44,620 nucleotides of DNA from CAYLSV01 sp964386435 (GCA_964386435.1 CAYLSV010000024.1:1-44620), one strand, 5' to 3'; shown: positions 15,918-24,731, numbered from the stretch's first letter. Numbers and translations: made by a program. The notes: generated by a model from the sequence alone, not told the origin.

Positions 15918-16808
15918 CTACCTCCACCCCTGGTACTTCATGTAATCCGGCCGCTGGGGCGGGCGTTTGATGGGCACCTTCGGGCCGCGTTCGGCCCAGC
16001 TGAGCCAGTGGGGGTTGCGGATGAGCAGGTAGCCGAGCGCCGCCCCGCCGAGGTGGGCGGCTTCACCGCCGGCGTTGTTGCCGCTGGTGAAGACGGTGTA
16101 CGCGGCGACGCACAGCAGGATGATCGCCAGCGTCCGCAGCTTCACCGGCAGCACGCCGTAGACGAGCACGGTGGCGTTGGGCGCGATCACCGCCGCGGCC
16201 GCCAGCACCCCGAACACGCCCGCCGACGCCCCGACCAGCGGCGTCCACGCCTGCGTGTCCAGCACGCCCGCCGCCACGATCAGCAGGTAAAGCACCGGCC
16301 CCGCGACGCCGCAGGCGAGGTAAAACACCAGGAACCGCCGCCGGCCCAAAAATCGCTCGATCAGGCTGCCGAAAAAGTACAGCCCGATCATGTTGCCCAG
16401 AATGTGCCACAAGCCGGCGTGCAGGAACTGGAAGCTGATCCACCGCCAGACTTGGAACTGCGCCAAGGCCGTCTCGAAGCTGAAGTAGCCCCAGCGGTTC
16501 AGCGGCCCGACCCGCTCGATGAAGTCGAGCCGACCCATCTGCTGCAGCGCCGCCGCCTGCGCCAGCGGCAGGTAGGCGTGCAGCAAACCGCCCTCGACGG
16601 CGACGAACGCCCGGATGTACGCCAGCCCGGTCGGCTGCAGCAGGCCGTCGATCAGGAACACGGCGATGTTGATGACCAGCAGCCATGTCGTCACCGACCA
16701 GCCGCTGAGCTGGCCCAGGCCCGTCTGCCCCATGCTCGACCGGGCGGTGCCGCCGGAGCCGTAGGGGGCGTTGGCGGGTCTCATGTAGTCGCGGTCGCCG
16801 ATGCCCAT
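15918..16808 (-). CDS. Rhomboid-family intramembrane serine protease
   Basis: A 296-residue polytopic membrane protein. It shows the rhomboid fold signatures: a first helix WLLVINIAVFLIDGLL, the helix-2 motif FLHAGLWHILGNMIGLYFFG, the catalytic serine in GASAGVFG (Ser195) and the catalytic histidine in AAHLGGAALGYLL (His252). Both catalytic residues are present, so it is predicted active. The C-terminal cytoplasmic tail is basic and Pro-rich. ATG 16808 is used; a much longer frame upstream runs antisense over ndk and is not credible. Substrates are unknown. Confidence 0.93.
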   Translation of the reverse strand: MGIGDRDYMRPANAPYGSGGTARSSMGQTGLGQLSGWSVTTWLLVINIAVFLIDGLLQPTGLAYIRAFVAVEGGLLHAYLPLAQAAALQQMGRLDFIERVGPLNRWGYFSFETALAQFQVWRWISFQFLHAGLWHILGNMIGLYFFGSLIERFLGRRRFLVFYLACGVAGPVLYLLIVAAGVLDTQAWTPLVGASAGVFGVLAAAAVIAPNATVLVYGVLPVKLRTLAIILLCVAAYTVFTSGNNAGGEAAHLGGAALGYLLIRNPHWLSWAERGPKVPIKRPPQRPDYMKYQGWR

Positions 16809-16856
16809 GGACGGCAACCATAGACGGCGACGGTAGGGCGTGGCATGATGGCCGGC

Positions 16857-17480
16857 ATGACCCGCTTGTGCCGACTGCTGGTGTTGTCGCTCGTCCTGCT
16901 CGTCGCCGCCGGGCCGACGACCCGGCCGGACGTGAAGGCCGACATCCTTGCCGCCGCCTACGCCTACCCCGATGGCGGCGGCTACCTGTGGCGCGACACC
17001 GGCGTCCCGCGCGATTTGTTCCACGAGGGCGAACTCATTCTCGCCAAGAGCGCCGAGGGCACCTTCTGTTGCGGCTTCACCCTCGCCGTCGCATTCGACT
17101 ACGCCCAGCCGCACGGCTTGTTCGACGGCAAGACACTCGAAGAGATGCGGATTTTCAAGGAGGATTGGTACGGCAACAACGGCGCCGTCGCCGGCGACCC
17201 GCTGATGAGTACCGCCATGACCCGTCTGGGCGTCGGCGGCCCGATCGCCATCGACGACGCCCGCCCCGGCGACTTCCTGCAGTTCTGGCGGACCAACGGC
17301 AGTGGCCACAGCGTCATCTTCCTCGGCTGGCTCGTGGAGGACGGCCAGCGGGTCGGCGTCCACTACCGCAGCAGCAACAAGCCCACCGACGGCATCGCCG
17401 ACGCCAGCGAACGCCTCGCCGCCCACGCCGGCCGCGTGAAGCCCGACGCCTTGTTCTTCGCCCGCTTCGACGAGCCGTAA
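16857..17480 (+). CDS. Secreted NlpC/CHAP-like protein (putative cysteine peptidase or amidase)
   Basis: A 207-residue product with a signal peptide (LCRLLVLSLVLLVAAG) followed by a TTRP motif, common after signal peptides in Phycisphaerae-type proteins. The mature part contains GTFCCGFTLAVAFDYAQ and, later, ARPGDFLQFWRTNGSGHSVI. The Cys and His lie where papain-like NlpC/P60 or CHAP amidases have their catalytic pair, so a wall- or peptide-cleaving activity is possible; this rests on the motif pattern only. Start could also be ATG 16845 or 16848. It lies 42 bp before ndk, so they may be co-transcribed. Confidence 0.7.
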   Translation: MTRLCRLLVLSLVLLVAAGPTTRPDVKADILAAAYAYPDGGGYLWRDTGVPRDLFHEGELILAKSAEGTFCCGFTLAVAFDYAQPHGLFDGKTLEEMRIFKEDWYGNNGAVAGDPLMSTAMTRLGVGGPIAIDDARPGDFLQFWRTNGSGHSVIFLGWLVEDGQRVGVHYRSSNKPTDGIADASERLAAHAGRVKPDALFFARFDEP

Positions 17481-17522
17481 GCCGCGTTGTCCCGCACCGG
17501 CCCGGCGGCCTATGTTCGCCGC

Positions 17523-17936
17523 ATGGCCGATGAGCAACAAAAGACGCTGATCCTGTGCAAGCCCGACGCCGTCCGCCGGGGGCTTTCGGGCGAGATCATC
17601 AAGCGGTTCGAGGACAAAGGGTTTGTCGTCGAGGAGCTGAAGAAGATGACGCTCGACCGCCAGACGGCGGCCAAGCATTACGCCGAGCACGAAGGCAAGC
17701 CGTTCTTTGACAGTTTGCTCGAGTTCATCACCGGCGGCCCGATCGTGGCCATGTGCCTTTCCGGGCCGGAGGTCATCAAGGTCAGCCGGCTGATGATGGG
17801 CGCGACGAAGTTCACCGAGGCCGCCCCCGGCACGATCCGCGGCGACTATGCCCACAGCTTTACCGAGAACCTCGTCCACGGCAGCGACTCCCCCGAGAGC
17901 GCCGAGCGAGAACTGAAGCTGTTCTTCGGCTCGTGA
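17523..17936 (+). CDS. ndk: Nucleoside diphosphate kinase
   Basis: Cytoplasmic enzyme that transfers the gamma phosphate between nucleoside triphosphates and diphosphates through a phosphohistidine. The 137-residue product has the start TLILCKPDAVRRGLSGEII, the loop region GATKFTEAAPGTIRGDYA and the active-site motif NLVHGSDSPESAERE with its catalytic His. Length is exactly that of bacterial Ndk. The ATG at 17523 fits the family start. Confidence 0.98.
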   Translation: MADEQQKTLILCKPDAVRRGLSGEIIKRFEDKGFVVEELKKMTLDRQTAAKHYAEHEGKPFFDSLLEFITGGPIVAMCLSGPEVIKVSRLMMGATKFTEAAPGTIRGDYAHSFTENLVHGSDSPESAERELKLFFGS

Positions 17937-18078
17937 ATCAGCCTCTTCGCGTGGGGTGCGACATTTTGCTTGACCCCTTGCAGCCCGTCGTGGCGGCATG
18001 GTAGCTTCTGCGGCGGGTGGTCGGTGCCGGGCGTGTGTCCGGGGGTCGCCCGCTGTTTTTGCTCACGGGGTTATTCTC

Positions 18079-18648
18079 ATGGTCTTTCGTCTTCTCATCG
18101 CCGCCCTCGTCGGTGGCGGCATGCTTGCTTATTTCGGGTTCAACCACTTCCGCCTGGCGGGCAAGGTGGAACAGGTGCCGGCCCAGGTCACGGTGACTGA
18201 GCTTTGTGCCGGGGGTGTGGACAACGCCCACGTCACGATCTCCGACTTCTACCCGACGCCGGACTACGTCGCCGAGGAGAACAAGACGGGCCAGATGAAG
18301 ACCGTCTGGCAGCCGGTGGTGTGCGGCGACGACTACATGAACGACAACTACTCGAACGTGCAGCTGGTGCTGAAGACGACGAGCTGCCGCAGCCAGGGCG
18401 AGCTGGTGCGGCTGCTGGAGCAGCACACGGTGACGGGCGTGGTCGTGAACGAGATCGAGGGGCTCGACAGCGAGACGAAGAAGCTGCTTCGCGAGTCGTA
18501 CCCGAACATGGACACGGACAACGTCCTGATCGTCGACGCCGACCGCGCGCTGCCGTCGAAGTCGGCCGGGCTGGGCATGATGGTCGGCGGCGTGGGCCTG
18601 ACCGGTGCCGGCGTCGGCGGCTTCGCGCTGAAGAAGAAGCGGGCCTGA
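18079..18648 (+). CDS. Membrane protein with two terminal helices, function unknown
   Basis: A 189-residue product. An N-terminal helix (FRLLIAALVGGGMLAYFGF) is followed by a ~130-residue soluble domain with three Cys residues (ELCAGG, VVCGDD, TTSCRS) and a C-terminal glycine-rich helix (GLGMMVGGVGLTGAGVGGFA) ending KKKRA. The soluble part, with VQLVLKTTSC, ELVRLLEQHTVTGVVVNEIEGL and NVLIVDADRALPS, has an alternating pattern suggesting an alpha/beta domain. I do not recognise the family. ATG 18079 is preferred over GTG/ATG codons upstream because it begins the helix directly. Confidence 0.75.
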   Translation: MVFRLLIAALVGGGMLAYFGFNHFRLAGKVEQVPAQVTVTELCAGGVDNAHVTISDFYPTPDYVAEENKTGQMKTVWQPVVCGDDYMNDNYSNVQLVLKTTSCRSQGELVRLLEQHTVTGVVVNEIEGLDSETKKLLRESYPNMDTDNVLIVDADRALPSKSAGLGMMVGGVGLTGAGVGGFALKKKRA

Positions 18649-18668
18649 ACGCGTCGCCAAACCTCGCC

Positions 18669-18702
18669 GAACCGCCTCCGCCTCGTGGAGGCGGGGCTTC
18701 AC
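18669..18702. repeat. Single arm of repeat family D
   Basis: A 34-bp stretch containing CCGCCTCCGCCTCGTGGAGG and ending GGGGCTTCAC. It closely matches each arm of the paired element at 23709-23806 but has no partner arm nearby. It sits just after the 18079-18648 gene. Confidence 0.75.
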
Positions 18703-18745
18703 GGGCGAAGCGTCAGCGACTCAGACAAACCTGTTGAAAAAGATC

Positions 18746-18772
18746 GTGGCGCGGGACTTGATCCCGCGCCAC
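18746..18772. terminator. Bidirectional terminator-like hairpin
   Basis: A perfect 11-bp stem (GTGGCGCGGGA / TCCCGCGCCAC) with a 5-base loop, flanked by an A-run on the left (GAAAAAG) and a T-rich run on the right (CTCTTTGTCTTTC). It lies between two convergent genes, where a terminator working in both directions is expected. Confidence 0.75.
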
Positions 18773-18799
18773 GCTCTTTGTCTTTCCGGCGTCGCCGCT

Positions 18800-20653
18800 T
18801 CAGTTGGGCGTGACGACGAACGGGGCCATCAGGACCACCGGGCGGTCGCTTAGCAGTTGGCCCATCTGGATCTGGTGGCCGATGAGCGTCCGGCGGCTCT
18901 CGGGCAGCAGCGACCAGATGGTCGCCGTGGCCGGGTCGATTGGCGTGTGGATGATGCCGCCGAACAGGCTGCCGGGATCGAAGACGGGCTCGGGCACGAC
19001 CTTGATCTCGTAGTTCGTGTCGGTGAACCCGGCCGCGCCCGCGGCGTGGGCGATGGCGTCCTCGATGCCGCCCAGCTCGTCGACCATGCCCAGCTCCAGC
19101 GCGTCCTCGGCGAGGAAGATGCGGCCGCGGGCGATCTGGTCGATGTCCTCGATCTTGTCGCCGCGGGTCTGCTCGATGCGGTCGATGAACTGGTCGTAGG
19201 TCCGCTTCATGCTGCGGCGGATCAGCTTCTGCTGGGCCTCGGTCCAGGTGCTCGTGTCGCTGAAGAGATCGGCGTTGGCCCCGCGTGTGAAGCGGGCGGT
19301 GGTCAAACCGAGCTTGTCGTAGAGGTCCGAGAGGACCAGCTTGCCGCCGACGACGCCAATGCTGCCGACGATGGCGGCCGGGTCGGCGTAGGCGTAGTCG
19401 CCGGCGGACAGCAGGTAGTACCCGCCGCTGGCGGCGATGCCGCCGACGCTGATGATCACCGGCTTCTCCTCCGAAACCCGCCGCACCGCCTGCCACATCG
19501 CCTCGCTCGCCAGGGCGCTGCCGCCGGGCGAGTCGATGCGGATGACCACGGCCTTGATGTTCTCGTCCCGCTCGATCTCCCGCATGGCCCGGCGGATCGT
19601 CTCGCTGCCAATGCTCGTGCCGCCGCCCAGGAGCGGGATGGCCGGGCCGTCGCCGCCCTCGCCGTCGACGATGGTGCCCACGGCGTACAGCAACGCCACC
19701 TTGGGCGCGTCGGTCGGCGGCTCCCGCTTGCTGAGGCCGGCCAGGATCGCCAGCGGGTTGCCGAAGTCGATTTCCTCCTCTTCGGGCGCGCCGTAATCAC
19801 GAATCAGGTTCAGCTCGTCGGCCTCCTCACCGATCACCTCCGCGATCATCGGCCGCACGCCGTCGGCGTCGATCAGTTGGTCCACGAAGCCGGCCTCCAA
19901 CGCCTCGTCGCCGAAGATGCCCGCCTCGTCGATCATCTTGCGGACCGTCTCACGGCTCACGCCGCGACTCTCCGCAATCGCGTCAACGATCTGCCCGTAG
20001 AGCGCCCCGGCCAGGCCGTCGAGCTCCTTCGCCAGCTCCTCGCTGGGCTCGGTGCGGGTGTACGGCTCATCGGCCCCCTTGAACTCGCCGACCTGGATGT
20101 AGTCGGGCGTCACGCCGACCTTGTCGAACATGCCCTTGTAGAACATCGTCTCGATGTTGATGCCGGGAATGAAGATCTCGCCGGCCCCCAGCAGCGCCAC
20201 GTTGTCCGCGGCGGCGGCGACCATGTACGTGATCGTGTTGTAGCCGTCGGCGTAAACGAACACCGGCTTGCCGGCCTCGCGGAGCATTTCGATCTGCGTG
20301 CGGATCTCCTGGGCCTGGGCGAAGTTCAGGCCGCCGCCGGGCTTGAAGGTGATGAGCACGCCCTGCACCTCGTCGTCGAAGCGGGCCATGCGCATGCGGT
20401 CGATGAGCTGCCGCAGCGACGGGGCCGGGTCGCCGAACAGGCCCCGCGCGCCCTCTTTTTCGCCGAGGCCGAAGTCGAAGTCGAAGTACGCGATTTTCGG
20501 GCGGGCCTCCTCCTCGGCGGCCTGCTGCTTCATTTGCTCGGCCAGCTCCGCCGGCGTGGGCAACGGCTGGGGCGGCTCGGCGCGGGCGAACCCGGCGGGC
20601 AGCGCGGCAAAGGCGGCGGCGGACAAGGCGGCGGCGATCAACGACTTGGTCAT
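18800..20653 (-). CDS. sppA: Signal peptide peptidase SppA, long (67K) type
   Basis: Membrane-associated or periplasmic serine protease that degrades leftover signal peptides. The 617-residue product has a signal or anchor sequence (SLIAAALSAAAFAALPAGFA) and two tandem SppA domains, as in the E. coli enzyme. The N-terminal domain contributes the catalytic Lys (Lys192 in GEFKGADEPYTR). The C-terminal domain contributes the nucleophile Ser409 in GGIAASGGYYLLS, preceded by IRIDSPGGSALAS. Both members of the Ser-Lys dyad are present. ATG 20653 directly begins the signal peptide. It is divergent from the LptD-like gene (129 bp apart). Confidence 0.95.
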   Translation of the reverse strand: MTKSLIAAALSAAAFAALPAGFARAEPPQPLPTPAELAEQMKQQAAEEEARPKIAYFDFDFGLGEKEGARGLFGDPAPSLRQLIDRMRMARFDDEVQGVLITFKPGGGLNFAQAQEIRTQIEMLREAGKPVFVYADGYNTITYMVAAAADNVALLGAGEIFIPGINIETMFYKGMFDKVGVTPDYIQVGEFKGADEPYTRTEPSEELAKELDGLAGALYGQIVDAIAESRGVSRETVRKMIDEAGIFGDEALEAGFVDQLIDADGVRPMIAEVIGEEADELNLIRDYGAPEEEEIDFGNPLAILAGLSKREPPTDAPKVALLYAVGTIVDGEGGDGPAIPLLGGGTSIGSETIRRAMREIERDENIKAVVIRIDSPGGSALASEAMWQAVRRVSEEKPVIISVGGIAASGGYYLLSAGDYAYADPAAIVGSIGVVGGKLVLSDLYDKLGLTTARFTRGANADLFSDTSTWTEAQQKLIRRSMKRTYDQFIDRIEQTRGDKIEDIDQIARGRIFLAEDALELGMVDELGGIEDAIAHAAGAAGFTDTNYEIKVVPEPVFDPGSLFGGIIHTPIDPATATIWSLLPESRRTLIGHQIQMGQLLSDRPVVLMAPFVVTPN

Positions 20654-20782
20654 GCTAGATCTTCTCGAGGCTGGGGAAAAGGCCAAAACGGTGGCCCCAC
20701 GATACGGCCGCCACCCGCCGCGGGGCGGGGTGTTGCACCCGGTGTTGCAGTTTGGCCGCCGAGGCGGCATCATCCCCGGTCC

Positions 20783-23671
20783 ATGAGGCGGCTCGCACGA
20801 CTCTCGCTGGCACTCGCCGCGCTCGCCGCCGCGCCGCACGTGGGGCTCGCGCAGGACCCGCCGCCAGACGTCGTCCAACTCGACGGCGGGCCGCTGCGGA
20901 TTGAGGCCACCACCGCCTACACCTGGCAGACGGTTGGCGAGGATGCGGTGCTTCTGGAAGGGCCGGTGCGGCTCACGATCGACAAGCAGCCGCTAACCGC
21001 CGACGCCGCCGTCGTTTGGCTGGCGCGGGAGGGCAACGCGACCGTCGCCCGCATCGCGCCGCTGGGCCGGGCGAACCTCGGCGAGAACCCGGCCCCGCCG
21101 CTGATCGAGTTGCCGACCCGGCAAGTCCGCCTCGTCGCCGGCAACCGCGTGGCGGCGGACGCCTCGGAGAGCGCGCTGTATCAAGAAGCGTTGCGGCGTC
21201 GGCCGGCGTTGATCGAGCTCCGCCCGCCGCCGCCGTACGAGCCGCAACGGGCCGTGGGCGAGACGGTGTCGCTGGCGTTCGAGAACCTCGATTCCCGCCA
21301 GACCGCCGAGGGCACCGCGTTCGTCCTCACCGGCAACGTCCTGGTCTTCGCCCGGCAGGCGACCGGCACCGTGATCGAGTTGCAGGGCGAGCGGGCCGTG
21401 GTTTACACGACGCTGGAGAACGTCGAGGCGCTGGCGACGCTGCCGCCCGAGGCGTTGGCGGCGGCGATCGAGGGCGTCTACCTGGAGGGCGACGTGCGGA
21501 TCAGCCAGACGCCGCCGGGGGCCCAGATCGGCGGCCGGGGCAACGGCGAGCCGCCCGTGAAGCTCAACGCCAGCAGCGCGTTCTACGAGTTGAAAACCGA
21601 CCGCGCCGTGCTGAGCGACGCCAAGCTGCGGACCACCGAGCCGGTGTTGGGGCTGCCGGTGACGGTGCGGGCCAAGGAGCTGAAGCAGCTCGCCCAGGGC
21701 GTGTTCGACGCCGAGCAGGCGGAGCTGTCGACCAGCCGCCTCGCCCGCCCGGAGTACGGCCTGGGGGCGGGCCGCTTGCAGCTCAAGCAGACCGAATCGG
21801 GCGTGCGGTTCCTCGCCGACGATCTGAAGCTGCGGCTGTACGGCGTGCCGTATTTCTACCTGCCCGCCGCCGGCGGGGCGTTGGACAAGCGGACGTTCCC
21901 GCTGGAGCGGTTCGGCATCGAGAGCAGCGAGAACTTTGGCACCGGCGTGCTGACGCGGTGGGGATTGTTCGAGACCCTCGGCCGCGAGCCGCCGCCGGGG
22001 CTGGACGCCAGCTACCGGCTCGATTACTTCACCGAGCGCGGCTTCGGGCTGGGCCTGGACGCCAACTACGCCCGCAGCGGCTTGACCGACGCCGGCGAGC
22101 CGCGCAGTTTCTCCGGGCGGTTCACCGGCTACTTCGTGCCAAGCGATTCGGGGCAGGATGATTTGGCCCGCCGCCGCAGCGACATCGACGCCGACGGGGC
22201 GACCCGCGGCCGAGTGCTTTTGGAGCACAACCACTTTTTCGCCGGCGATTGGCAGGGGCAGCTTCGCCTCGGCTACGCCAGCGACGCGACGTTCGTCGAG
22301 GAATGGTTCGAGCGCGAGTACCGCGACGGCCTGCCCCACAACGCCACGGCGTACCTGACGCGGCAGGACGGGACCGAGCAGCTCAGCGTGCTGCTGCAGC
22401 AGCCGACGGGCGATTACGTGACAACCAGCGAGAACGTCGCCGAGCAATTTCAACTGAGAAAACTGCCGGAACTGGGGTACTTCCGGGTCGCCGACGGTTT
22501 AGGCGATAAGCGGACCGGCGGGGCGACGTTCTACAGCAGCAACCGCGTGGGCTTGCTCGCGTTCGACGAGTCCAACGCCGACCCGACCGGCGACCAACTC
22601 GGCGAGCTCGGCTTCCGCAACGCCAGCGTCGCGGAGATCAACCCGTCGTTCCGCGGTTTGCCCTCGGCCGGGTTCACCGGCATCAGCGACGACCTGGAAC
22701 TCCGCGGCGACTTCCGGCAACAGCTCGATTTCCCGGTGAATCTGGGCCGAGTGCGGGCGGTGCCGTACGTGGTGGGGCGGTACACGGGCTACGCCGACTC
22801 GCCCGACGGCGGCAACGTGCAGCGGCTGCTGGGCGGCGTGGGGCTGCGGGCGAGCACGCAGTTCGTCCGCGTCGACGAGTTGGCCAGCAGCAAGTTGTTC
22901 GACATGAGCCGCGTCCGGCACATCGTCGAGCCGGGCATGCATTTGTTCGCCAGCGTCGGGACGGATGATGTGGACGACGTGTTCGTCTACGACGCCGAGA
23001 CCGACGGCTACAGCAATTTGCAGGCGGCTCAGCTCTCGCTGCGGCAGCGGTGGCAGACCAAGCGCGGGGCCGAGGGTTTGGAGCGGAGCGTCGACTTCTT
23101 CACGCTGGACGTGGCCGCGACAATTTTCAACGACGGCCCGGAGGAGCTCAATGCCGGCGTCCGCGGCTTCCTGACGGCCGAGGCGTTCCGCGGCATTTTG
23201 CTCGACGGGCAGCCGGAGAACAGCGTCGCCCGCGACACGATTTCCGCTGACGCGCTGTGGCGGATCAGCGACACGACGGCCGTCGTCGGCGACGTGCGGC
23301 ACAACCTGGAGACGAGCAGCCTCGCCACCGCCAGCGTCGGCCTCGCCGCCCAGCGGGGCGACCGGTTGAGCTACTACATCGGCGGCCGCTACCTTGGCGA
23401 GATCCACACGACCTTCGGCACCGTCAACGCGACCTACCAACTTGGCGACAAGTACACGCTGACCGGCCTCTACGCCTTCGACTTCACCGGCGGCGAGAGC
23501 CGGGCGTTCGACATCGGCGTGCTCCGCGACTTCGAGCGCTACTTCGTCAGCGTGCGCTTCTTCTACGACCAAGTGAACGACGAGGGCGGCGTGCGACTTG
23601 CCATCACCCCCAAAGGCCTGGGCCTGGGCTTCGACACCGGCGACCTCGCCGACGCCTTCGGCGGCCGGTGA
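20783..23671 (+). CDS. LptD/OstA-like outer-membrane assembly protein
   Basis: A 962-residue protein with a signal peptide (RLARLSLALAALAAAPHVGLA). Residues ~40-330 form a beta-rich OstA/LptA-like region (EGPVRLTIDKQPLTADAAVV, YLEGDVRISQ). The rest resembles the LptD beta-barrel: KLRLYGVPYFYLP is the classic motif at the jellyroll/barrel junction, then many amphipathic strands, ending in the barrel-type tail GLGLGFDTGDLADAFGG. It would insert lipopolysaccharide or a similar lipid in the outer membrane. The Cys pairs that E. coli LptD uses for disulfide maturation are not visible, which is common outside proteobacteria. A convergent repeat element follows the stop codon. Confidence 0.88.
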   Translation: MRRLARLSLALAALAAAPHVGLAQDPPPDVVQLDGGPLRIEATTAYTWQTVGEDAVLLEGPVRLTIDKQPLTADAAVVWLAREGNATVARIAPLGRANLGENPAPPLIELPTRQVRLVAGNRVAADASESALYQEALRRRPALIELRPPPPYEPQRAVGETVSLAFENLDSRQTAEGTAFVLTGNVLVFARQATGTVIELQGERAVVYTTLENVEALATLPPEALAAAIEGVYLEGDVRISQTPPGAQIGGRGNGEPPVKLNASSAFYELKTDRAVLSDAKLRTTEPVLGLPVTVRAKELKQLAQGVFDAEQAELSTSRLARPEYGLGAGRLQLKQTESGVRFLADDLKLRLYGVPYFYLPAAGGALDKRTFPLERFGIESSENFGTGVLTRWGLFETLGREPPPGLDASYRLDYFTERGFGLGLDANYARSGLTDAGEPRSFSGRFTGYFVPSDSGQDDLARRRSDIDADGATRGRVLLEHNHFFAGDWQGQLRLGYASDATFVEEWFEREYRDGLPHNATAYLTRQDGTEQLSVLLQQPTGDYVTTSENVAEQFQLRKLPELGYFRVADGLGDKRTGGATFYSSNRVGLLAFDESNADPTGDQLGELGFRNASVAEINPSFRGLPSAGFTGISDDLELRGDFRQQLDFPVNLGRVRAVPYVVGRYTGYADSPDGGNVQRLLGGVGLRASTQFVRVDELASSKLFDMSRVRHIVEPGMHLFASVGTDDVDDVFVYDAETDGYSNLQAAQLSLRQRWQTKRGAEGLERSVDFFTLDVAATIFNDGPEELNAGVRGFLTAEAFRGILLDGQPENSVARDTISADALWRISDTTAVVGDVRHNLETSSLATASVGLAAQRGDRLSYYIGGRYLGEIHTTFGTVNATYQLGDKYTLTGLYAFDFTGGESRAFDIGVLRDFERYFVSVRFFYDQVNDEGGVRLAITPKGLGLGFDTGDLADAFGGR

Positions 23672-23708
23672 AGCAACCTGCTTGAACTATGACGGGACGC
23701 ATCATCGC

Positions 23709-23806
23709 TGAAGCCGCCTCCGCCTCGTAGAGGCGAGGCTTCACACTTTTGGGGGATGCCACACCTTGTCGTGAAGCCCCACCTCTACGAGGTGGAGGCG
23801 GTTTCA
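23709..23806. repeat. Inverted-repeat element, family D (paired arms)
   Basis: Arms 23709-23744 and 23771-23806 are reverse complements at about 32 of 36 positions, with a 26-bp loop. The arms contain CCGCCTCCGCCTCGTAGAGG, and each can form its own small hairpin. It lies between the convergent lptD-like gene and an antitoxin-like gene. A solo arm is at 18669-18702. Confidence 0.88.
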
Positions 23807-23860
23807 GCGGCGTCGATCGATGGCGAACTAGCTTGAGCCAAGTGCCGCCTCGCCTGGTCA

Positions 23861-24169
23861 TTAAGTTGATGCCGAGCGTTCCTGTTGTCTACGCTCGATC
23901 AACTGCATGGCCTCCGCTTTCACCTCTTCCATCGTGTAGCCGCGGTATCCGCTCGCCTCGAAGTCGTCGCTCCTGCGGATGATCTCCTGCAACACCTCCG
24001 GTTCGATCGGCGGCCCACCATCATCGGGGTAGATGAGGTCGGTGCGGGTAAGATCAATTTGATGGTAATCCGGCAGGCATTGGCCAAGTCGGTAGTACAG
24101 AATTTCTCGCTCAGGCTCAGACAGCGCTAACGCGTTGGCGACCAGATTTTCAAACTCTTTCAGCAACAT
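23861..24169 (-). CDS. Antitoxin-like protein (putative addiction-module component)
   Basis: A 102-residue acidic helical protein. Its N-terminal half (KEFENLVANALALSEPEREI) resembles the helix-rich putative addiction-module component family that partners RelE/ParE toxins, and its C-terminus (TMEEVKAEAMQLIERR) is amphipathic. ATG 24169 is used. It follows the broken toxin gene by 31 bp on the same strand, and there is no toxin gene downstream of it, only repeat D. It could be an orphan antitoxin or a small regulator. Confidence 0.65.
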   Translation of the reverse strand: MLLKEFENLVANALALSEPEREILYYRLGQCLPDYHQIDLTRTDLIYPDDGGPPIEPEVLQEIIRRSDDFEASGYRGYTMEEVKAEAMQLIERRQQERSAST

Positions 24170-24200
24170 GCCCAAATCATAACACGCCGCCGCCGGCGGT

Positions 24201-24483
24201 GTCACCGGCGGGACGCCCAACCCTCCGGCTCGCGGCTGCCGTGGTAGAAGGCGACGATGTGAAGGACGTCGCCTTCGACGCGGTACGGGAAGCGATTGAG
24301 CCGGTAGCCACGCGTGCCATCCCGATGTTGTTCCGGCCAGCGTCTGGGATGTTAAAGGACCTTGCCGACAGCGGCGTCATACTCCTCGAGCAGTTCAAAA
24401 CCCAACCCGTCCCGCTGCTCCTAATGCCAAGCAACTGCCGCGAATAGCTCGGCTGACGATTCCGCATGCGTCCGCAAAATCAC
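24201..24483 (-). pseudogene. RelE/ParE-like toxin, broken by two in-frame stops
   Basis: Read in one minus-strand frame from GTG 24483 to TGA 24201, the sequence gives a recognisable RelE/ParE toxin: SSAELFAAVAWH, stop, EQRDGLGFELLEEYDAAVGK, VL, stop, HPRRWPEQHRDGTRGYRL, NRFPYRVEGDVLHIVAFYHG, SREPEGWASRR. The first stop (TAG) falls where family members usually have Glu after Trp-Tyr, and the second (TAA) falls before HPRRWP. The strand after NRFPY also seems a few residues short of the usual FPYxxxYRV. The GTG start overlaps the stop of the antitoxin gene upstream (GTGA), the standard layout of such operons. I infer an inactivated toxin. A sequencing error would have to occur twice in the same frame to explain it. 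Confidence 0.8.
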
Positions 24484-24731
24484 CGCCCGAGCCTCCGTCG
24501 CGCCTCACGCATGACTTCCTCGTGAGACATCAGCTCCACCTCGCCCGCGTCGATCTGGCGGGGCCGCTCGGCGACGATCTTCTCCGTCTCTTCCGACGAC
24601 CGTGGGTTCGGCGGATACGGGATGTCGTCGTGATCATCGTCGACGAAGCTATCGCCGAGTTCGCGGTGCAGCTCGATCCGGTCGTCCTCGGGCAGCGTCA
24701 GGGCGGCGGTTCTCACTTCGTCATACGACAT
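24480..24731 (-). CDS. Antitoxin-like protein, partner of the broken toxin
   Basis: An 83-residue acidic protein starting MSYDEVRTAALTLPEDDRIE, like the putative addiction-module antitoxins that precede RelE/ParE toxins. The C-terminus (MSHEEVMREARRRLGR) is amphipathic. Its TGA stop overlaps the GTG of the toxin frame by the shared bases GTGA. ATG 24731 is preferred over a longer frame that runs into the acyltransferase gene. The antitoxin frame is intact although the toxin is broken, as expected if toxin loss is selected and antitoxin loss is later. Confidence 0.75.
   Translation of the reverse strand: MSYDEVRTAALTLPEDDRIELHRELGDSFVDDDHDDIPYPPNPRSSEETEKIVAERPRQIDAGEVELMSHEEVMREARRRLGR

Noticed and set aside
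15918..17999. A 693-codon frame that would extend the rhomboid protein far upstream
   Set aside because: The extra ~390 residues run antisense over ndk and the NlpC-like gene and lack rhomboid-like features; the ATG at 16808 is a normal start.
20729..20749. Direct repeat GGTGTTGCA twice, 12 bases apart, in the sppA/lptD divergent region
   Set aside because: Possible operator, but only two 9-bp copies and no matching regulator in the window, so not reported as a site.
20993..22453. A 486-codon minus-strand frame under the lptD-like gene
   Set aside because: No start signal and no recognisable domains; a shadow of the plus-strand gene.
24201..24483. Stop-codon recoding (read-through or selenocysteine-like) in the toxin frame
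   Set aside because: The stops are TAG and TAA rather than TGA, no recoding signal is seen, and an additional short deletion fits gene decay better.
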